Of a stretch of DNA of 64,000 nucleotides, positions 24,467 to 40,144 are shown in pieces. The notes beneath the pieces were generated by a model. The model had not been told where the DNA came from and made no database searches. It saw only the letters and a program-made list of their open reading frames with translations. Both the position numbers and the translations under genes were made by a program. The stretch's first letter is position 1. Every line of letters starts with the position of its first letter. The stretch comes from Crossaster papposus. Taxonomy: Eukaryota > Echinodermata > Asteroidea > Velatida > Solasteridae. The stretch is from contig JBAIAA010001508.1 in NCBI GenBank assembly GCA_037893245.1, positions 17,085 through 81,084 on the forward strand, given 5' to 3'.

Positions 24467-25202
24467 CCTCGGGGAACATCAATTAATACAAAAACAGGTC
24501 TCGTCTATTATGTGTATTCCTATGTCGCCTCACTTTTACAAGTTCTTTCTTCGCTTTACTTCGTGGCTTTCTTATATTTGAACATTTCAATTTGTCTCAA
24601 TTAAATAATTGTATGAAGACCGATCTCTTTGTTTTAGGTTGATTTCTGAAGAAAGGGAAAAACAACAACAACAAAAACAAACAAACAAACAAACAAACAA
24701 ACAAACAGATCCTCTGCGACTGGTTGTATTTTTTTTTGGCGAAGATGTATTAGATTTCTTTATCTTTTCCATATTTTTAGAAATTCATATGATTTCATAT
24801 AAATGTAGACTTTAAATGTTCTTTTTGTTTTTGGTCTTGTTTGTTTGAATTCCATTTTTGTTCTAAATACTGTATAGGTAATAATGCAGGGCCCTTTTTT
24901 ATAGCTTTTTTTTTTGTAAGTGATAAAACCTCAAATACAATAAATAACAGTGCTTTTAACAGTTCAGTTTTTATGTTTGTATTTTAATGTTGCGATTATT
25001 CGTTTGCTTGCTTTCCTCTCTCTCTCTCTCTCGTTGACTGTTTATTTCTCCTCTCGTGTCGTTATTTCGGGAGGGAAACCTCTGCCACGATTTGTTGCTA
25101 GAGGGCGCCCTGACTTTCGTTTGCCTGGCGTGCTCCTATCGCGTCCGCGCATAGCAGTGATATATAATACACTGCCTCGCCCATTCAATCGATCTAGTCT
25201 AG

Positions 25203-25550
<348 letters not shown>

Positions 25551-25585
25551 ATAGATGCATGATACATGCCATTTTCAAACCAAAC

Positions 25586-25623
25586 GGCTCTTTTCAGAGC
25601 CACCACGATTTCACAAAAAGAGA
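25586..25623 (+). terminator. H4 copy 5 3' stem-loop and downstream element
   Basis: As at 602. Confidence 0.95.
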
Positions 25624-26037
25624 TTGATTCCAGGTTTTAATTTGTGTGTACTCTGTTATTATTTGGGCATTGTCTCGCGGGATTCAGTGTGGATTTTCCT
25701 CCCTGTGTCTATTAGTATTAAGGTTTTTTTCTTTTCGTTTATTGCCCGTAATTATTCCCGGGATGTCTTTATCGAAGACACGGCCCATTTGTTTATTTTG
25801 GTAGCTGGGGAAAATTAATTTGCTTGCAAAGTATCATGTACTCGTAGGTAATATTGACCGTATTGTTTCGGAGGGTAAATCAGTTGTGATCAGTGAAGCG
25901 TCCCGGCATGGTGTCCGAATTATCCAATCGGAAGACTGCCCATTGTTATACTTCAGCCCCAGGATGCTATTCTCTAGTCTTAAGAGACGGCCTGTTCGTT
26001 GATTTGGCATTCACTTCTTATCTACTCTCCATTCTGA

Positions 26038-26466
<429 letters not shown>

Positions 26467-26497
26467 GTCACAGCTGCGTGCGCAAAACTAACCGAAC

Positions 26498-26534
26498 GGC
26501 CCTTTTCAGGGCCAATATTTTTTTCAAAGAGAGA
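26498..26534 (+). terminator. H3 copy 5 3' stem-loop and downstream element
   Basis: As at 1514. Confidence 0.95.
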
Positions 26535-27200
26535 TTCATTCCAATCGCGTTTTCTGTAGAGTTTTGAAAAGTTAAGTTTGGTTACTATAGGTAAATACGA
26601 ATTTTAACTGGCCAGAGCTCCGGAGAACGGATTAATAAAATTAATCGGATTAGTCTCTTTCCATTTTGTTTGTTTGTCTGTCTGTCTCTTATTTTTTGTT
26701 GTCCCCCCACCCCCCAAAATAAAAATAAAAAATTATTTTACTTTTAATACGGTAAAAAAGAAGAAGAGTAATTGCCTGGCCATGTACACAATTGTTTATG
26801 CAGTCATTTTGTGTCATATTTTCGAAAACGGGAACTCTTCGTTACATTGGATGATACGCAAGTTTACCCGGCGTTTGGGGAAAAATAAATAATGAGTGAA
26901 ACCACACCGGATTGTTGGCCTCTACCGAATATAATAAAAAAGTGGATATTCTAAATTATTGTTTGTAATTGTTTGTTTCTTGGAGTTTTCATTCGGATTC
27001 GGAAGGATAGCTTTTGCCCTCTGTGCGTGTGGCAAGCGCCAATGCATGTCACTTTGCACGCGTACATAATTCTTCACGCTTGGGTGATTGTGTGGACAAT
27101 GCGTGTATGCCCAGAATCCTAGCGGGTACCATAAAAGTCGTCCCGGCATGCTTGACCTTCCATTCGATCGCACGATCACATACACTCATCTTCTCCAATC

Positions 27201-27569
27201 ATGGCTCCTAAAGTTAGCGGAAAAGGCCAGAAGAAGGCCGGCAACACCAAGGCTCCGGTCAGCACGAACAAGAAGAGGCGTCGGCGTCGCAAGGAGAGCT
27301 ACGGCATCTACATCTACAAAGTCATGAAACAGGTGCACCCCGACACAGGAATCTCCAGCAAGGCAATGAGCATCATGAACAGCTTTGTCAACGACGTGTT
27401 TGAGCGCATCGCCGGCGAATCTTCCCGCCTTGCCCACTACAACAAGAAGTCGACCATCTCAAGTCGTGAAGTGCAGACTGCAGTACGCCTAATCCTCCCG
27501 GGAGAGCTTGCCAAGCATGCAGTCAGCGAAGGAACCAAGGCCGTCACCAAGTATACGACTTCAAAATAG
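27201..27569 (+). CDS. H2B: Histone H2B, copy 5
   Basis: Protein identical to copy 1; CATAAAAG at 27130. Confidence 0.99.
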   Translation: MAPKVSGKGQKKAGNTKAPVSTNKKRRRRRKESYGIYIYKVMKQVHPDTGISSKAMSIMNSFVNDVFERIAGESSRLAHYNKKSTISSREVQTAVRLILPGELAKHAVSEGTKAVTKYTTSK

Positions 27570-27613
27570 GTTGACCGAGGGAGGAACAAATAACACGAAA
27601 AACATAACCAAAC

Positions 27614-27653
27614 GGCTCTTTTCAGAGCCAACACAATTTAAAAAAAAAAGAGA
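27614..27653 (+). terminator. H2B copy 5 3' stem-loop and downstream element
   Basis: As at 2630. Confidence 0.95.
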
Positions 27654-28647
27654 TGTGACTGTCTGATCTGTGTTACTAATTTAGTCAATATTCGTAGGTG
27701 GTAAAATCGTTCGGGTAGTGTTCCCGTCTTTACATTCTCCCTGACCTTAAAAGGAGAAATGAAGATCAACATTAACCTTCTGTTCTCGTCGCCTTTGAAA
27801 ACAAATATGTGACTTGAAAAGGCATGACGGGGAAAAGTATTTCTGTAGTATTTGGAGTTCTATTGTTTTACACCGTAGTAAAGACCGATTCGTTAGTTTT
27901 GCAATGATACCAAAAGTATTTATTTACATCATTTAATTAACATGATATATACAACATTGCAGGGCTGACAGTGCGCCGCCCAACCTAAGCGATCGAATTT
28001 TTAAAACCAACGAATAGCTTTGACCAAAACAATTATACGCGTGCCCGCCAACAACGAAATTGACAAATGGGGGTCATTGTTAATTTAGCCTCAGTAAGTC
28101 ACGTAGGAATTTGCAATGGCGAAACAGCCTTTTGTTATTCAGCACCTGTGCGCGCAGTGGTTTTTGTTCATTCAGTCTCCATTACGAGAAGTAGTGGTTT
28201 CTTGTTTGATGTATGTTTAATATATGTGTTTGTCGTATCTCTGTGCAGACAAATCCGTGACAGTTTTCAATGTGGTTTATGAGGGACGATCTGCGGCCAG
28301 CGTGGAGGCAGGTCAATCGGTAGGCAACAGGGACACACCGTCGGGATAACAGAAATCGTCTGAGAAAGCAGGTAAGGTTTTTGGGTGCTTTGGGTTTTTG
28401 CTGTTATGATTTCATCGCTTAGATTGAAGACAGACAGACAGACAGACCTCGTTCAAAAAATGTATCCCTGTCTTCACGAATCCAAAAATGGATGCGGTGC
28501 ACTCAACCGTACAGTAAGTGTGTCGCGCGTGATTGGCTACTTGGCGTGCTTCGGCCAATCCACCGGAACGCTATAACTAGTGCTGTCACCCCCCTCGTAC
28601 GGCACTTTCACTGCAGATCGCAATCTACTGTCACCAATTACTTCAAG

Positions 28648-29025
28648 ATGACTGGACGAGGAAAAAGCGGAAAAGCAAGAAGCAAGGCCAGGAGCAGGTC
28701 CTCAAGGGCGGGACTGCAGTTCCCCGTGGGTCGCGTTCATCGATTTTTGCGAAGGGGCAACTACGCTGAGCGGGTTGGAGCCGGTGCACCGGTCTACCTG
28801 GCAGCCGTGATGGAATACCTGACCGCGGAGATCCTGGAGCTGGCCGGTAACGCAGCACGAGACAATAAGAAGACGAGAATTAACCCTCGACATCTGCAGC
28901 TTGCTATACGCAACGACGAAGAGCTTAACAAGTTGATGAGTGGGGTTACCATCGCGCAAGGCGGTGTGCTTCCCAACATCCAGCAAGTACTTCTGCCCAA
29001 AAAGGCCGCCAAAGTATCAAAGTAA
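28648..29025 (+). CDS. H2A: Histone H2A, copy 5
   Basis: Protein identical to copy 1; TATA at 28572. Confidence 0.99.
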   Translation: MTGRGKSGKARSKARSRSSRAGLQFPVGRVHRFLRRGNYAERVGAGAPVYLAAVMEYLTAEILELAGNAARDNKKTRINPRHLQLAIRNDEELNKLMSGVTIAQGGVLPNIQQVLLPKKAAKVSK

Positions 29026-29070
29026 TAGGCCTACAAACAAATTACTTTGCCTCCACAAACAAAACCAAAA

Positions 29071-29109
29071 GGCTCTTTTCAGGGCCACCACATAGTTACA
29101 AGAGAGAAA
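29071..29109 (+). terminator. H2A copy 5 3' stem-loop (U-G) and downstream element
   Basis: As at 4087, wobble retained. Confidence 0.95.
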
Positions 29110-30521
29110 CGCCGCTGTCTGTCTGTTCTTCATTTTTAAATAAAGTTTTAAAAGAGACAAATTTAGATAATACATGTGTAGATTTTAACTTTCACAGCCA
29201 AAGGCCCGCTGAGTTTGTTCAATGGCTTCGTTTATTTTTTAAAGAATCGCCTTCCCTTTTCCTGCTTATAAAAATATTAAGAAAGTGTTTTTTGTCATCC
29301 GGGCGCGCGTGCGTTTTAACTTGTATCCCGGCGACCTTCATATAAAAACTAGTTCATTAAATATGCAACGCGCGCACTGTGACTTCAACAAAGCAAAAAT
29401 AAATACGCGCTGTGTCTGTACTCTATATATACATGTACTACGCGTACTGTACAGTACATGCATGTTCAGTTTGTAAAAGTACGTGAATGATATTATACCC
29501 GCGACCCAGCACATCAAAATCAAGAATAAGTCGGAAAAAGACTTTCGGAGATATAAATATAATAAGATTGCAAATTCAATAAGCTTTTTAATGACATCCA
29601 TCACAAGCCTTTAGCTCGGAAATTATTGGTTACGAGTTACAGACTGGGGATGGCTATCAATAGAAAGCCTATGGAATTTCAAATGTTACTATGTACATAT
29701 CGTGAATTGTCATTTCCCGCTTATTATTGATTTTGATATCCTGGGTCACATTTTCATAGATTTAACAAAAACATTGGAAATGTGGTGAGTTGACACTTCG
29801 CGTGTGGTCTATTAGCTTTGTTTTCGTGTTCTGTCTTACCTGGGCCCAATTTCATAACAAATGTAAGCACAACAATTTGCTTAGCATGAAACATTTTCCT
29901 TGGCCAAACTGAAGATTTCCGAACACGTTTTATTGACGGTCGTGAATTCTCGTTAACGTTCGCGACTACAATTTCGACGTCTGGGTGTACACAATTAAAT
30001 GGTCAGGCCATAGAACCAGACTATTTTCACCGCCCACAAAGTGGGACATTTAGGTTCTGCTTAAAAACAAATAAACCGGCCTGAACGGTAAACGATCGAG
30101 GCGCGGTTGTGCCGAAGGGCGCCATCTATCGGCACGCTCGTACCGGCAGGTCTGTGTGTATTTACAGCGGCGAGGCGCAGTGCAGCATGGCGATAATTTT
30201 GATACCAGTCGCATTTTTCCAGATTTTCAAGTGACTTTTGGTTAAAAAAAATGAATTTGTAAAAGAATATTGTCGATGTGTATGAAAATGTGTTATGAAA
30301 ACCCCCCAAGCTCATGAATATTGATGTAAATTAACGTGCCAAAAGTTGGTAATTTCTATAAACGGGTTTGCGTCGGGCTCTGTGAGAAGTCCTTTTCTTG
30401 ACCCGAAATACACAAATTAGAAAAGTTAAAATAAGAATATTATTCGGATGAGAACAATGGGCGGGGGAATCAATTTGCATGCATAATTCCAGAGCGCCCT
30501 ATTGGTTCAATGTCAATCGTT

Positions 30522-30712
30522 ATCGCTTCTCGGCCTTTTGGCTAAGATCATGTGTAGTATCTGTTCTTTTCAGCTTAATATCTGAAACGCTGTTCATCGA
30601 ACAGCCAGTATATTAATCTGATTTTTGGATTTGGGCCGTGGAATAGAGGCTTGCCTCGTCCCGGCCATGGGTTGGCCCGGTATAGCAGTACATCCGGGAT
30701 TCGGCCCACTCC
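30522..30712 (+). ncRNA. U2: U2 snRNA, copy 5
   Basis: No difference from copy 1 noticed; octamer at 30473. Confidence 0.96.
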
Positions 30713-31448
30713 CCTCGGGGAACATCAATTAATACAAAAACAGGTCTCGTCTATTATGTGTATTCCTATGTCGCCTCACTTTTACAAGTTCTTTCTTCGC
30801 TTTACTTCGTGGCTTTCTTATATTTGAACATTTCAATTTGTCTCAATTAAATAATTGTATGAAGACCGATCTCTTTGTTTTAGGTTGATTTCTGAAGAAA
30901 GGGAAAAACAACAACAACAAAAACAAACAAACAAACAAACAAACAAACAAACAGATCCTCTGCGACTGGTTGTATTTTTTTTTGGCGAAGATGTATTAGA
31001 TTTCTTTATCTTTTCCATATTTTTAGAAATTCATATGATTTCATATAAATGTAGACTTTAAATGTTCTTTTTGTTTTTGGTCTTGTTTGTTTGAATTCCA
31101 TTTTTGTTCTAAATACTGTATAGGTAATAATGCAGGGCCCTTTTTTATAGCTTTTTTTTTTGTAAGTGATAAAACCTCAAATACAATAAATAACAGTGCT
31201 TTTAACAGTTCAGTTTTTATGTTTGTATTTTAATGTTGCGATTATTCGTTTGCTTGCTTTCCTCTCTCTCTCTCTCTCGTTGACTGTTTATTTCTCCTCT
31301 CGTGTCGTTATTTCGGGAGGGAAACCTCTGCCACGATTTGTTGCTAGAGGGCGCCCTGACTTTCGTTTGCCTGGCGTGCTCCTATCGCGTCCGCGCATAG
31401 CAGTGATATATAATACACTGCCTCGCCCATTCAATCGATCTAGTCTAG

Positions 31449-31796
<348 letters not shown>

Positions 31797-31831
31797 ATAG
31801 ATGCATGATACATGCCATTTTCAAACCAAAC

Positions 31832-31869
31832 GGCTCTTTTCAGAGCCACCACGATTTCACAAAAAGAGA
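31832..31869 (+). terminator. H4 copy 6 3' stem-loop and downstream element
   Basis: As at 602. Confidence 0.95.
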
Positions 31870-32283
31870 TTGATTCCAGGTTTTAATTTGTGTGTACTCT
31901 GTTATTATTTGGGCATTGTCTCGCGGGATTCAGTGTGGATTTTCCTCCCTGTGTCTATTAGTATTAAGGTTTTTTTCTTTTCGTTTATTGCCCGTAATTA
32001 TTCCCGGGATGTCTTTATCGAAGACACGGCCCATTTGTTTATTTTGGTAGCTGGGGAAAATTAATTTGCTTGCAAAGTATCATGTACTCGTAGGTAATAT
32101 TGACCGTATTGTTTCGGAGGGTAAATCAGTTGTGATCAGTGAAGCGTCCCGGCATGGTGTCCGAATTATCCAATCGGAAGACTGCCCATTGTTATACTTC
32201 AGCCCCAGGATGCTATTCTCTAGTCTTAAGAGACGGCCTGTTCGTTGATTTGGCATTCACTTCTTATCTACTCTCCATTCTGA

Positions 32284-32712
<429 letters not shown>

Positions 32713-32743
32713 GTCACAGCTGCGTGCGCAAAACTAACCGAAC

Positions 32744-32780
32744 GGCCCTTTTCAGGGCCAATATTTTTTTCAAAGAGAGA
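32744..32780 (+). terminator. H3 copy 6 3' stem-loop and downstream element
   Basis: As at 1514. Confidence 0.95.
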
Positions 32781-33446
32781 TTCATTCCAATCGCGTTTTC
32801 TGTAGAGTTTTGAAAAGTTAAGTTTGGTTACTATAGGTAAATACGAATTTTAACTGGCCAGAGCTCCGGAGAACGGATTAATAAAATTAATCGGATTAGT
32901 CTCTTTCCATTTTGTTTGTTTGTCTGTCTGTCTCTTATTTTTTGTTGTCCCCCCACCCCCCAAAATAAAAATAAAAAATTATTTTACTTTTAATACGGTA
33001 AAAAAGAAGAAGAGTAATTGCCTGGCCATGTACACAATTGTTTATGCAGTCATTTTGTGTCATATTTTCGAAAACGGGAACTCTTCGTTACATTGGATGA
33101 TACGCAAGTTTACCCGGCGTTTGGGGAAAAATAAATAATGAGTGAAACCACACCGGATTGTTGGCCTCTACCGAATATAATAAAAAAGTGGATATTCTAA
33201 ATTATTGTTTGTAATTGTTTGTTTCTTGGAGTTTTCATTCGGATTCGGAAGGATAGCTTTTGCCCTCTGTGCGTGTGGCAAGCGCCAATGCATGTAACTT
33301 TGCACGCGTACATAATTCTTCACGCTTGGGTGATTGTGTGGACAATGCGTGTATGCCCAGAATCCTAGCGGGTACCATAAAAGTCGTCCCGGCATGCTTG
33401 ACCTTCCATTCGATCGCACGATCACATACACTCATCTTCTCCAATC

Positions 33447-33815
33447 ATGGCTCCTAAAGTTAGCGGAAAAGGCCAGAAGAAGGCCGGCAACACCAAGGCT
33501 CCGGTCAGCACGAACAAGAAGAGGCGTCGGCGTCGCAAGGAGAGCTACGGCATCTACATCTACAAAGTCATGAAACAGGTGCACCCCGACACAGGAATCT
33601 CCAGCAAGGCAATGAGCATCATGAACAGCTTTGTCAACGACGTGTTTGAGCGCATCGCCGGCGAATCTTCCCGCCTTGCCCACTACAACAAGAAGTCGAC
33701 CATCTCAAGTCGTGAAGTGCAGACTGCAGTACGCCTAATCCTCCCGGGAGAGCTTGCCAAGCATGCAGTCAGCGAAGGAACCAAGGCCGTCACCAAGTAT
33801 ACGACTTCAAAATAG
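33447..33815 (+). CDS. H2B: Histone H2B, copy 6
   Basis: Protein identical to copy 1. This copy alone has A instead of C at 33296, about 150 bp before the ATG and two bases before the octamer-like CTTTGCAC at 33298-33305, so its promoter differs slightly from the others. Confidence 0.99.
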   Translation: MAPKVSGKGQKKAGNTKAPVSTNKKRRRRRKESYGIYIYKVMKQVHPDTGISSKAMSIMNSFVNDVFERIAGESSRLAHYNKKSTISSREVQTAVRLILPGELAKHAVSEGTKAVTKYTTSK

Positions 33816-33859
33816 GTTGACCGAGGGAGGAACAAATAACACGAAAAACATAACCAAAC

Positions 33860-33899
33860 GGCTCTTTTCAGAGCCAACACAATTTAAAAAAAAAAGAGA
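33860..33899 (+). terminator. H2B copy 6 3' stem-loop and downstream element
   Basis: As at 2630. Confidence 0.95.
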
Positions 33900-34893
33900 T
33901 GTGACTGTCTGATCTGTGTTACTAATTTAGTCAATATTCGTAGGTGGTAAAATCGTTCGGGTAGTGTTCCCGTCTTTACATTCTCCCTGACCTTAAAAGG
34001 AGAAATGAAGATCAACATTAACCTTCTGTTCTCGTCGCCTTTGAAAACAAATATGTGACTTGAAAAGGCATGACGGGGAAAAGTATTTCTGTAGTATTTG
34101 GAGTTCTATTGTTTTACACCGTAGTAAAGACCGATTCGTTAGTTTTGCAATGATACCAAAAGTATTTATTTACATCATTTAATTAACATGATATATACAA
34201 CATTGCAGGGCTGACAGTGCGCCGCCCAACCTAAGCGATCGAATTTTTAAAACCAACGAATAGCTTTGACCAAAACAATTATACGCGTGCCCGCCAACAA
34301 CGAAATTGACAAATGGGGGTCATTGTTAATTTAGCCTCAGTAAGTCACGTAGGAATTTGCAATGGCGAAACAGCCTTTTGTTATTCAGCACCTGTGCGCG
34401 CAGTGGTTTTTGTTCATTCAGTCTCCATTACGAGAAGTAGTGGTTTCTTGTTTGATGTATGTTTAATATATGTGTTTGTCGTATCTCTGTGCAGACAAAT
34501 CCGTGACAGTTTTCAATGTGGTTTATGAGGGACGATCTGCGGCCAGCGTGGAGGCAGGTCAATCGGTAGGCAACAGGGACACACCGTCGGGATAACAGAA
34601 ATCGTCTGAGAAAGCAGGTAAGGTTTTTGGGTGCTTTGGGTTTTTGCTGTTATGATTTCATCGCTTAGATTGAAGACAGACAGACAGACAGACCTCGTTC
34701 AAAAAATGTATCCCTGTCTTCACGAATCCAAAAATGGATGCGGTGCACTCAACCGTACAGTAAGTGTGTCGCGCGTGATTGGCTACTTGGCGTGCTTCGG
34801 CCAATCCACCGGAACGCTATAACTAGTGCTGTCACCCCCCTCGTACGGCACTTTCACTGCAGATCGCAATCTACTGTCACCAATTACTTCAAG

Positions 34894-35271
34894 ATGACTG
34901 GACGAGGAAAGAGCGGAAAAGCAAGAAGCAAGGCCAGGAGCAGGTCCTCAAGGGCGGGACTGCAGTTCCCCGTGGGTCGCGTTCATCGATTTTTGCGAAG
35001 GGGCAACTACGCTGAGCGGGTTGGAGCCGGTGCACCGGTCTACCTGGCAGCCGTGATGGAATACCTGACCGCGGAGATCCTGGAGCTGGCCGGTAACGCA
35101 GCACGAGACAATAAGAAGACGAGAATTAACCCTCGACATCTGCAGCTTGCTATACGCAACGACGAAGAGCTTAACAAGTTGATGAGTGGGGTTACCATCG
35201 CGCAAGGCGGTGTGCTTCCCAACATCCAGCAAGTACTTCTGCCCAAAAAGGCCGCCAAAGTATCAAAGTAA
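34894..35271 (+). CDS. H2A: Histone H2A, copy 6
   Basis: Protein identical to copy 1, but the codon for mature Lys5 is AAG (G at 34911) rather than AAA. It is the only coding substitution noticed among all histone copies in the window, and it is synonymous. Confidence 0.99.
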   Translation: MTGRGKSGKARSKARSRSSRAGLQFPVGRVHRFLRRGNYAERVGAGAPVYLAAVMEYLTAEILELAGNAARDNKKTRINPRHLQLAIRNDEELNKLMSGVTIAQGGVLPNIQQVLLPKKAAKVSK

Positions 35272-35316
35272 TAGGCCTACAAACAAATTACTTTGCCTCC
35301 ACAAACAAAACCAAAA

Positions 35317-35355
35317 GGCTCTTTTCAGGGCCACCACATAGTTACAAGAGAGAAA
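35317..35355 (+). terminator. H2A copy 6 3' stem-loop (U-G) and downstream element
   Basis: As at 4087, wobble retained. Confidence 0.95.
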
Positions 35356-36767
35356 CGCCGCTGTCTGTCTGTTCTTCATTTTTAAATAAAGTTTTAAAAG
35401 AGACAAATTTAGATAATACATGTGTAGATTTTAACTTTCACAGCCAAAGGCCCGCTGAGTTTGTTCAATGGCTTCGTTTATTTTTTAAAGAATCGCCTTC
35501 CCTTTTCCTGCTTATAAAAATATTAAGAAAGTGTTTTTTGTCATCCGGGCGCGCGTGCGTTTTAACTTGTATCCCGGCGACCTTCATATAAAAACTAGTT
35601 CATTAAATATGCAACGCGCGCACTGTGACTTCAACAAAGCAAAAATAAATACGCGCTGTGTCTGTACTCTATATATACATGTACTACGCGTACTGTACAG
35701 TACATGCATGTTCAGTTTGTAAAAGTACGTGAATGATATTATACCCGCGACCCAGCACATCAAAATCAAGAATAAGTCGGAAAAAGACTTTCGGAGATAT
35801 AAATATAATAAGATTGCAAATTCAATAAGCTTTTTAATGACATCCATCACAAGCCTTTAGCTCGGAAATTATTGGTTACGAGTTACAGACTGGGGATGGC
35901 TATCAATAGAAAGCCTATGGAATTTCAAATGTTACTATGTACATATCGTGAATTGTCATTTCCCGCTTATTATTGATTTTGATATCCTGGGTCACATTTT
36001 CATAGATTTAACAAAAACATTGGAAATGTGGTGAGTTGACACTTCGCGTGTGGTCTATTAGCTTTGTTTTCGTGTTCTGTCTTACCTGGGCCCAATTTCA
36101 TAACAAATGTAAGCACAACAATTTGCTTAGCATGAAACATTTTCCTTGGCCAAACTGAAGATTTCCGAACACGTTTTATTGACGGTCGTGAATTCTCGTT
36201 AACGTTCGCGACTACAATTTCGACGTCTGGGTGTACACAATTAAATGGTCAGGCCATAGAACCAGACTATTTTCACCGCCCACAAAGTGGGACATTTAGG
36301 TTCTGCTTAAAAACAAATAAACCGGCCTGAACGGTAAACGATCGAGGCGCGGTTGTGCCGAAGGGCGCCATCTATCGGCACGCTCGTACCGGCAGGTCTG
36401 TGTGTATTTACAGCGGCGAGGCGCAGTGCAGCATGGCGATAATTTTGATACCAGTCGCATTTTTCCAGATTTTCAAGTGACTTTTGGTTAAAAAAAATGA
36501 ATTTGTAAAAGAATATTGTCGATGTGTATGAAAATGTGTTATGAAAACCCCCCAAGCTCATGAATATTGATGTAAATTAACGTGCCAAAAGTTGGTAATT
36601 TCTATAAACGGGTTTGCGTCGGGCTCTGTGAGAAGTCCTTTTCTTGACCCGAAATACACAAATTAGAAAAGTTAAAATAAGAATATTATTCGGATGAGAA
36701 CAATGGGCGGGGGAATCAATTTGCATGCATAATTCCAGAGCGCCCTATTGGTTCAATGTCAATCGTT

Positions 36768-36958
36768 ATCGCTTCTCGGCCTTTTGGCTAAGATCATGTG
36801 TAGTATCTGTTCTTTTCAGCTTAATATCTGAAACGCTGTTCATCGAACAGCCAGTATATTAATCTGATTTTTGGATTTGGGCCGTGGAATAGAGGCTTGC
36901 CTCGTCCCGGCCATGGGTTGGCCCGGTATAGCAGTACATCCGGGATTCGGCCCACTCC
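36768..36958 (+). ncRNA. U2: U2 snRNA, copy 6
   Basis: No difference from copy 1 noticed; octamer at 36719. Confidence 0.96.
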
Positions 36959-37694
36959 CCTCGGGGAACATCAATTAATACAAAAACAGGTCTCGTCTAT
37001 TATGTGTATTCCTATGTCGCCTCACTTTTACAAGTTCTTTCTTCGCTTTACTTCGTGGCTTTCTTATATTTGAACATTTCAATTTGTCTCAATTAAATAA
37101 TTGTATGAAGACCGATCTCTTTGTTTTAGGTTGATTTCTGAAGAAAGGGAAAAACAACAACAACAAAAACAAACAAACAAACAAACAAACAAACAAACAG
37201 ATCCTCTGCGACTGGTTGTATTTTTTTTTGGCGAAGATGTATTAGATTTCTTTATCTTTTCCATATTTTTAGAAATTCATATGATTTCATATAAATGTAG
37301 ACTTTAAATGTTCTTTTTGTTTTTGGTCTTGTTTGTTTGAATTCCATTTTTGTTCTAAATACTGTATAGGTAATAATGCAGGGCCCTTTTTTATAGCTTT
37401 TTTTTTTGTAAGTGATAAAACCTCAAATACAATAAATAACAGTGCTTTTAACAGTTCAGTTTTTATGTTTGTATTTTAATGTTGCGATTATTCGTTTGCT
37501 TGCTTTCCTCTCTCTCTCTCTCTCGTTGACTGTTTATTTCTCCTCTCGTGTCGTTATTTCGGGAGGGAAACCTCTGCCACGATTTGTTGCTAGAGGGCGC
37601 CCTGACTTTCGTTTGCCTGGCGTGCTCCTATCGCGTCCGCGCATAGCAGTGATATATAATACACTGCCTCGCCCATTCAATCGATCTAGTCTAG

Positions 37695-38042
<348 letters not shown>

Positions 38043-38077
38043 ATAGATGCATGATACATGCCATTTTCAAACCAAAC

Positions 38078-38115
38078 GGCTCTTTTCAGAGCCACCACGA
38101 TTTCACAAAAAGAGA
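38078..38115 (+). terminator. H4 copy 7 3' stem-loop and downstream element
   Basis: As at 602; upstream of the deletion near 38137. Confidence 0.95.
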
Positions 38116-38528
38116 TTGATTCCAGGTTTTAATTTGTGGTACTCTGTTATTATTTGGGCATTGTCTCGCGGGATTCAGTGTGGATTTTCCTCCCTGTGTC
38201 TATTAGTATTAAGGTTTTTTTCTTTTCGTTTATTGCCCGTAATTATTCCCGGGATGTCTTTATCGAAGACACGGCCCATTTGTTTATTTTGGTAGCTGGG
38301 GAAAATTAATTTGCTTGCAAAGTATCATGTACTCGTAGGTAATATTGACCGTATTGTTTCGGAGGGTAAATCAGTTGTGATCAGTGAAGCGTCCCGGCAT
38401 GGTGTCCGAATTATCCAATCGGAAGACTGCCCATTGTTATACTTCAGCCCCAGGATGCTATTCTCTAGTCTTAAGAGACGGCCTGTTCGTTGATTTGGCA
38501 TTCACTTCTTATCTACTCTCCATTCTGA

Positions 38529-38957
<429 letters not shown>

Positions 38958-38988
38958 GTCACAGCTGCGTGCGCAAAACTAACCGAAC

Positions 38989-39025
38989 GGCCCTTTTCAG
39001 GGCCAATATTTTTTTCAAAGAGAGA
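38989..39025 (+). terminator. H3 copy 7 3' stem-loop and downstream element
   Basis: As at 1514. Confidence 0.95.
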
Positions 39026-39691
39026 TTCATTCCAATCGCGTTTTCTGTAGAGTTTTGAAAAGTTAAGTTTGGTTACTATAGGTAAATACGAATTTTAACT
39101 GGCCAGAGCTCCGGAGAACGGATTAATAAAATTAATCGGATTAGTCTCTTTCCATTTTGTTTGTTTGTCTGTCTGTCTCTTATTTTTTGTTGTCCCCCCA
39201 CCCCCCAAAATAAAAATAAAAAATTATTTTACTTTTAATACGGTAAAAAAGAAGAAGAGTAATTGCCTGGCCATGTACACAATTGTTTATGCAGTCATTT
39301 TGTGTCATATTTTCGAAAACGGGAACTCTTCGTTACATTGGATGATACGCAAGTTTACCCGGCGTTTGGGGAAAAATAAATAATGAGTGAAACCACACCG
39401 GATTGTTGGCCTCTACCGAATATAATAAAAAAGTGGATATTCTAAATTATTGTTTGTAATTGTTTGTTTCTTGGAGTTTTCATTCGGATTCGGAAGGATA
39501 GCTTTTGCCCTCTGTGCGTGTGGCAAGCGCCAATGCATGTCACTTTGCACGCGTACATAATTCTTCACGCTTGGGTGATTGTGTGGACAATGCGTGTATG
39601 CCCAGAATCCTAGCGGGTACCATAAAAGTCGTCCCGGCATGCTTGACCTTCCATTCGATCGCACGATCACATACACTCATCTTCTCCAATC

Positions 39692-40060
39692 ATGGCTCCT
39701 AAAGTTAGCGGAAAAGGCCAGAAGAAGGCCGGCAACACCAAGGCTCCGGTCAGCACGAACAAGAAGAGGCGTCGGCGTCGCAAGGAGAGCTACGGCATCT
39801 ACATCTACAAAGTCATGAAACAGGTGCACCCCGACACAGGAATCTCCAGCAAGGCAATGAGCATCATGAACAGCTTTGTCAACGACGTGTTTGAGCGCAT
39901 CGCCGGCGAATCTTCCCGCCTTGCCCACTACAACAAGAAGTCGACCATCTCAAGTCGTGAAGTGCAGACTGCAGTACGCCTAATCCTCCCGGGAGAGCTT
40001 GCCAAGCATGCAGTCAGCGAAGGAACCAAGGCCGTCACCAAGTATACGACTTCAAAATAG
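39692..40060 (+). CDS. H2B: Histone H2B, copy 7
   Basis: Protein identical to copy 1; CATAAAAG at 39621. Confidence 0.99.
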   Translation: MAPKVSGKGQKKAGNTKAPVSTNKKRRRRRKESYGIYIYKVMKQVHPDTGISSKAMSIMNSFVNDVFERIAGESSRLAHYNKKSTISSREVQTAVRLILPGELAKHAVSEGTKAVTKYTTSK

Positions 40061-40104
40061 GTTGACCGAGGGAGGAACAAATAACACGAAAAACATAACC
40101 AAAC

Positions 40105-40144
40105 GGCTCTTTTCAGAGCCAACACAATTTAAAAAAAAAAGAGA
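40105..40144 (+). terminator. H2B copy 7 3' stem-loop and downstream element
   Basis: As at 2630. Confidence 0.95.
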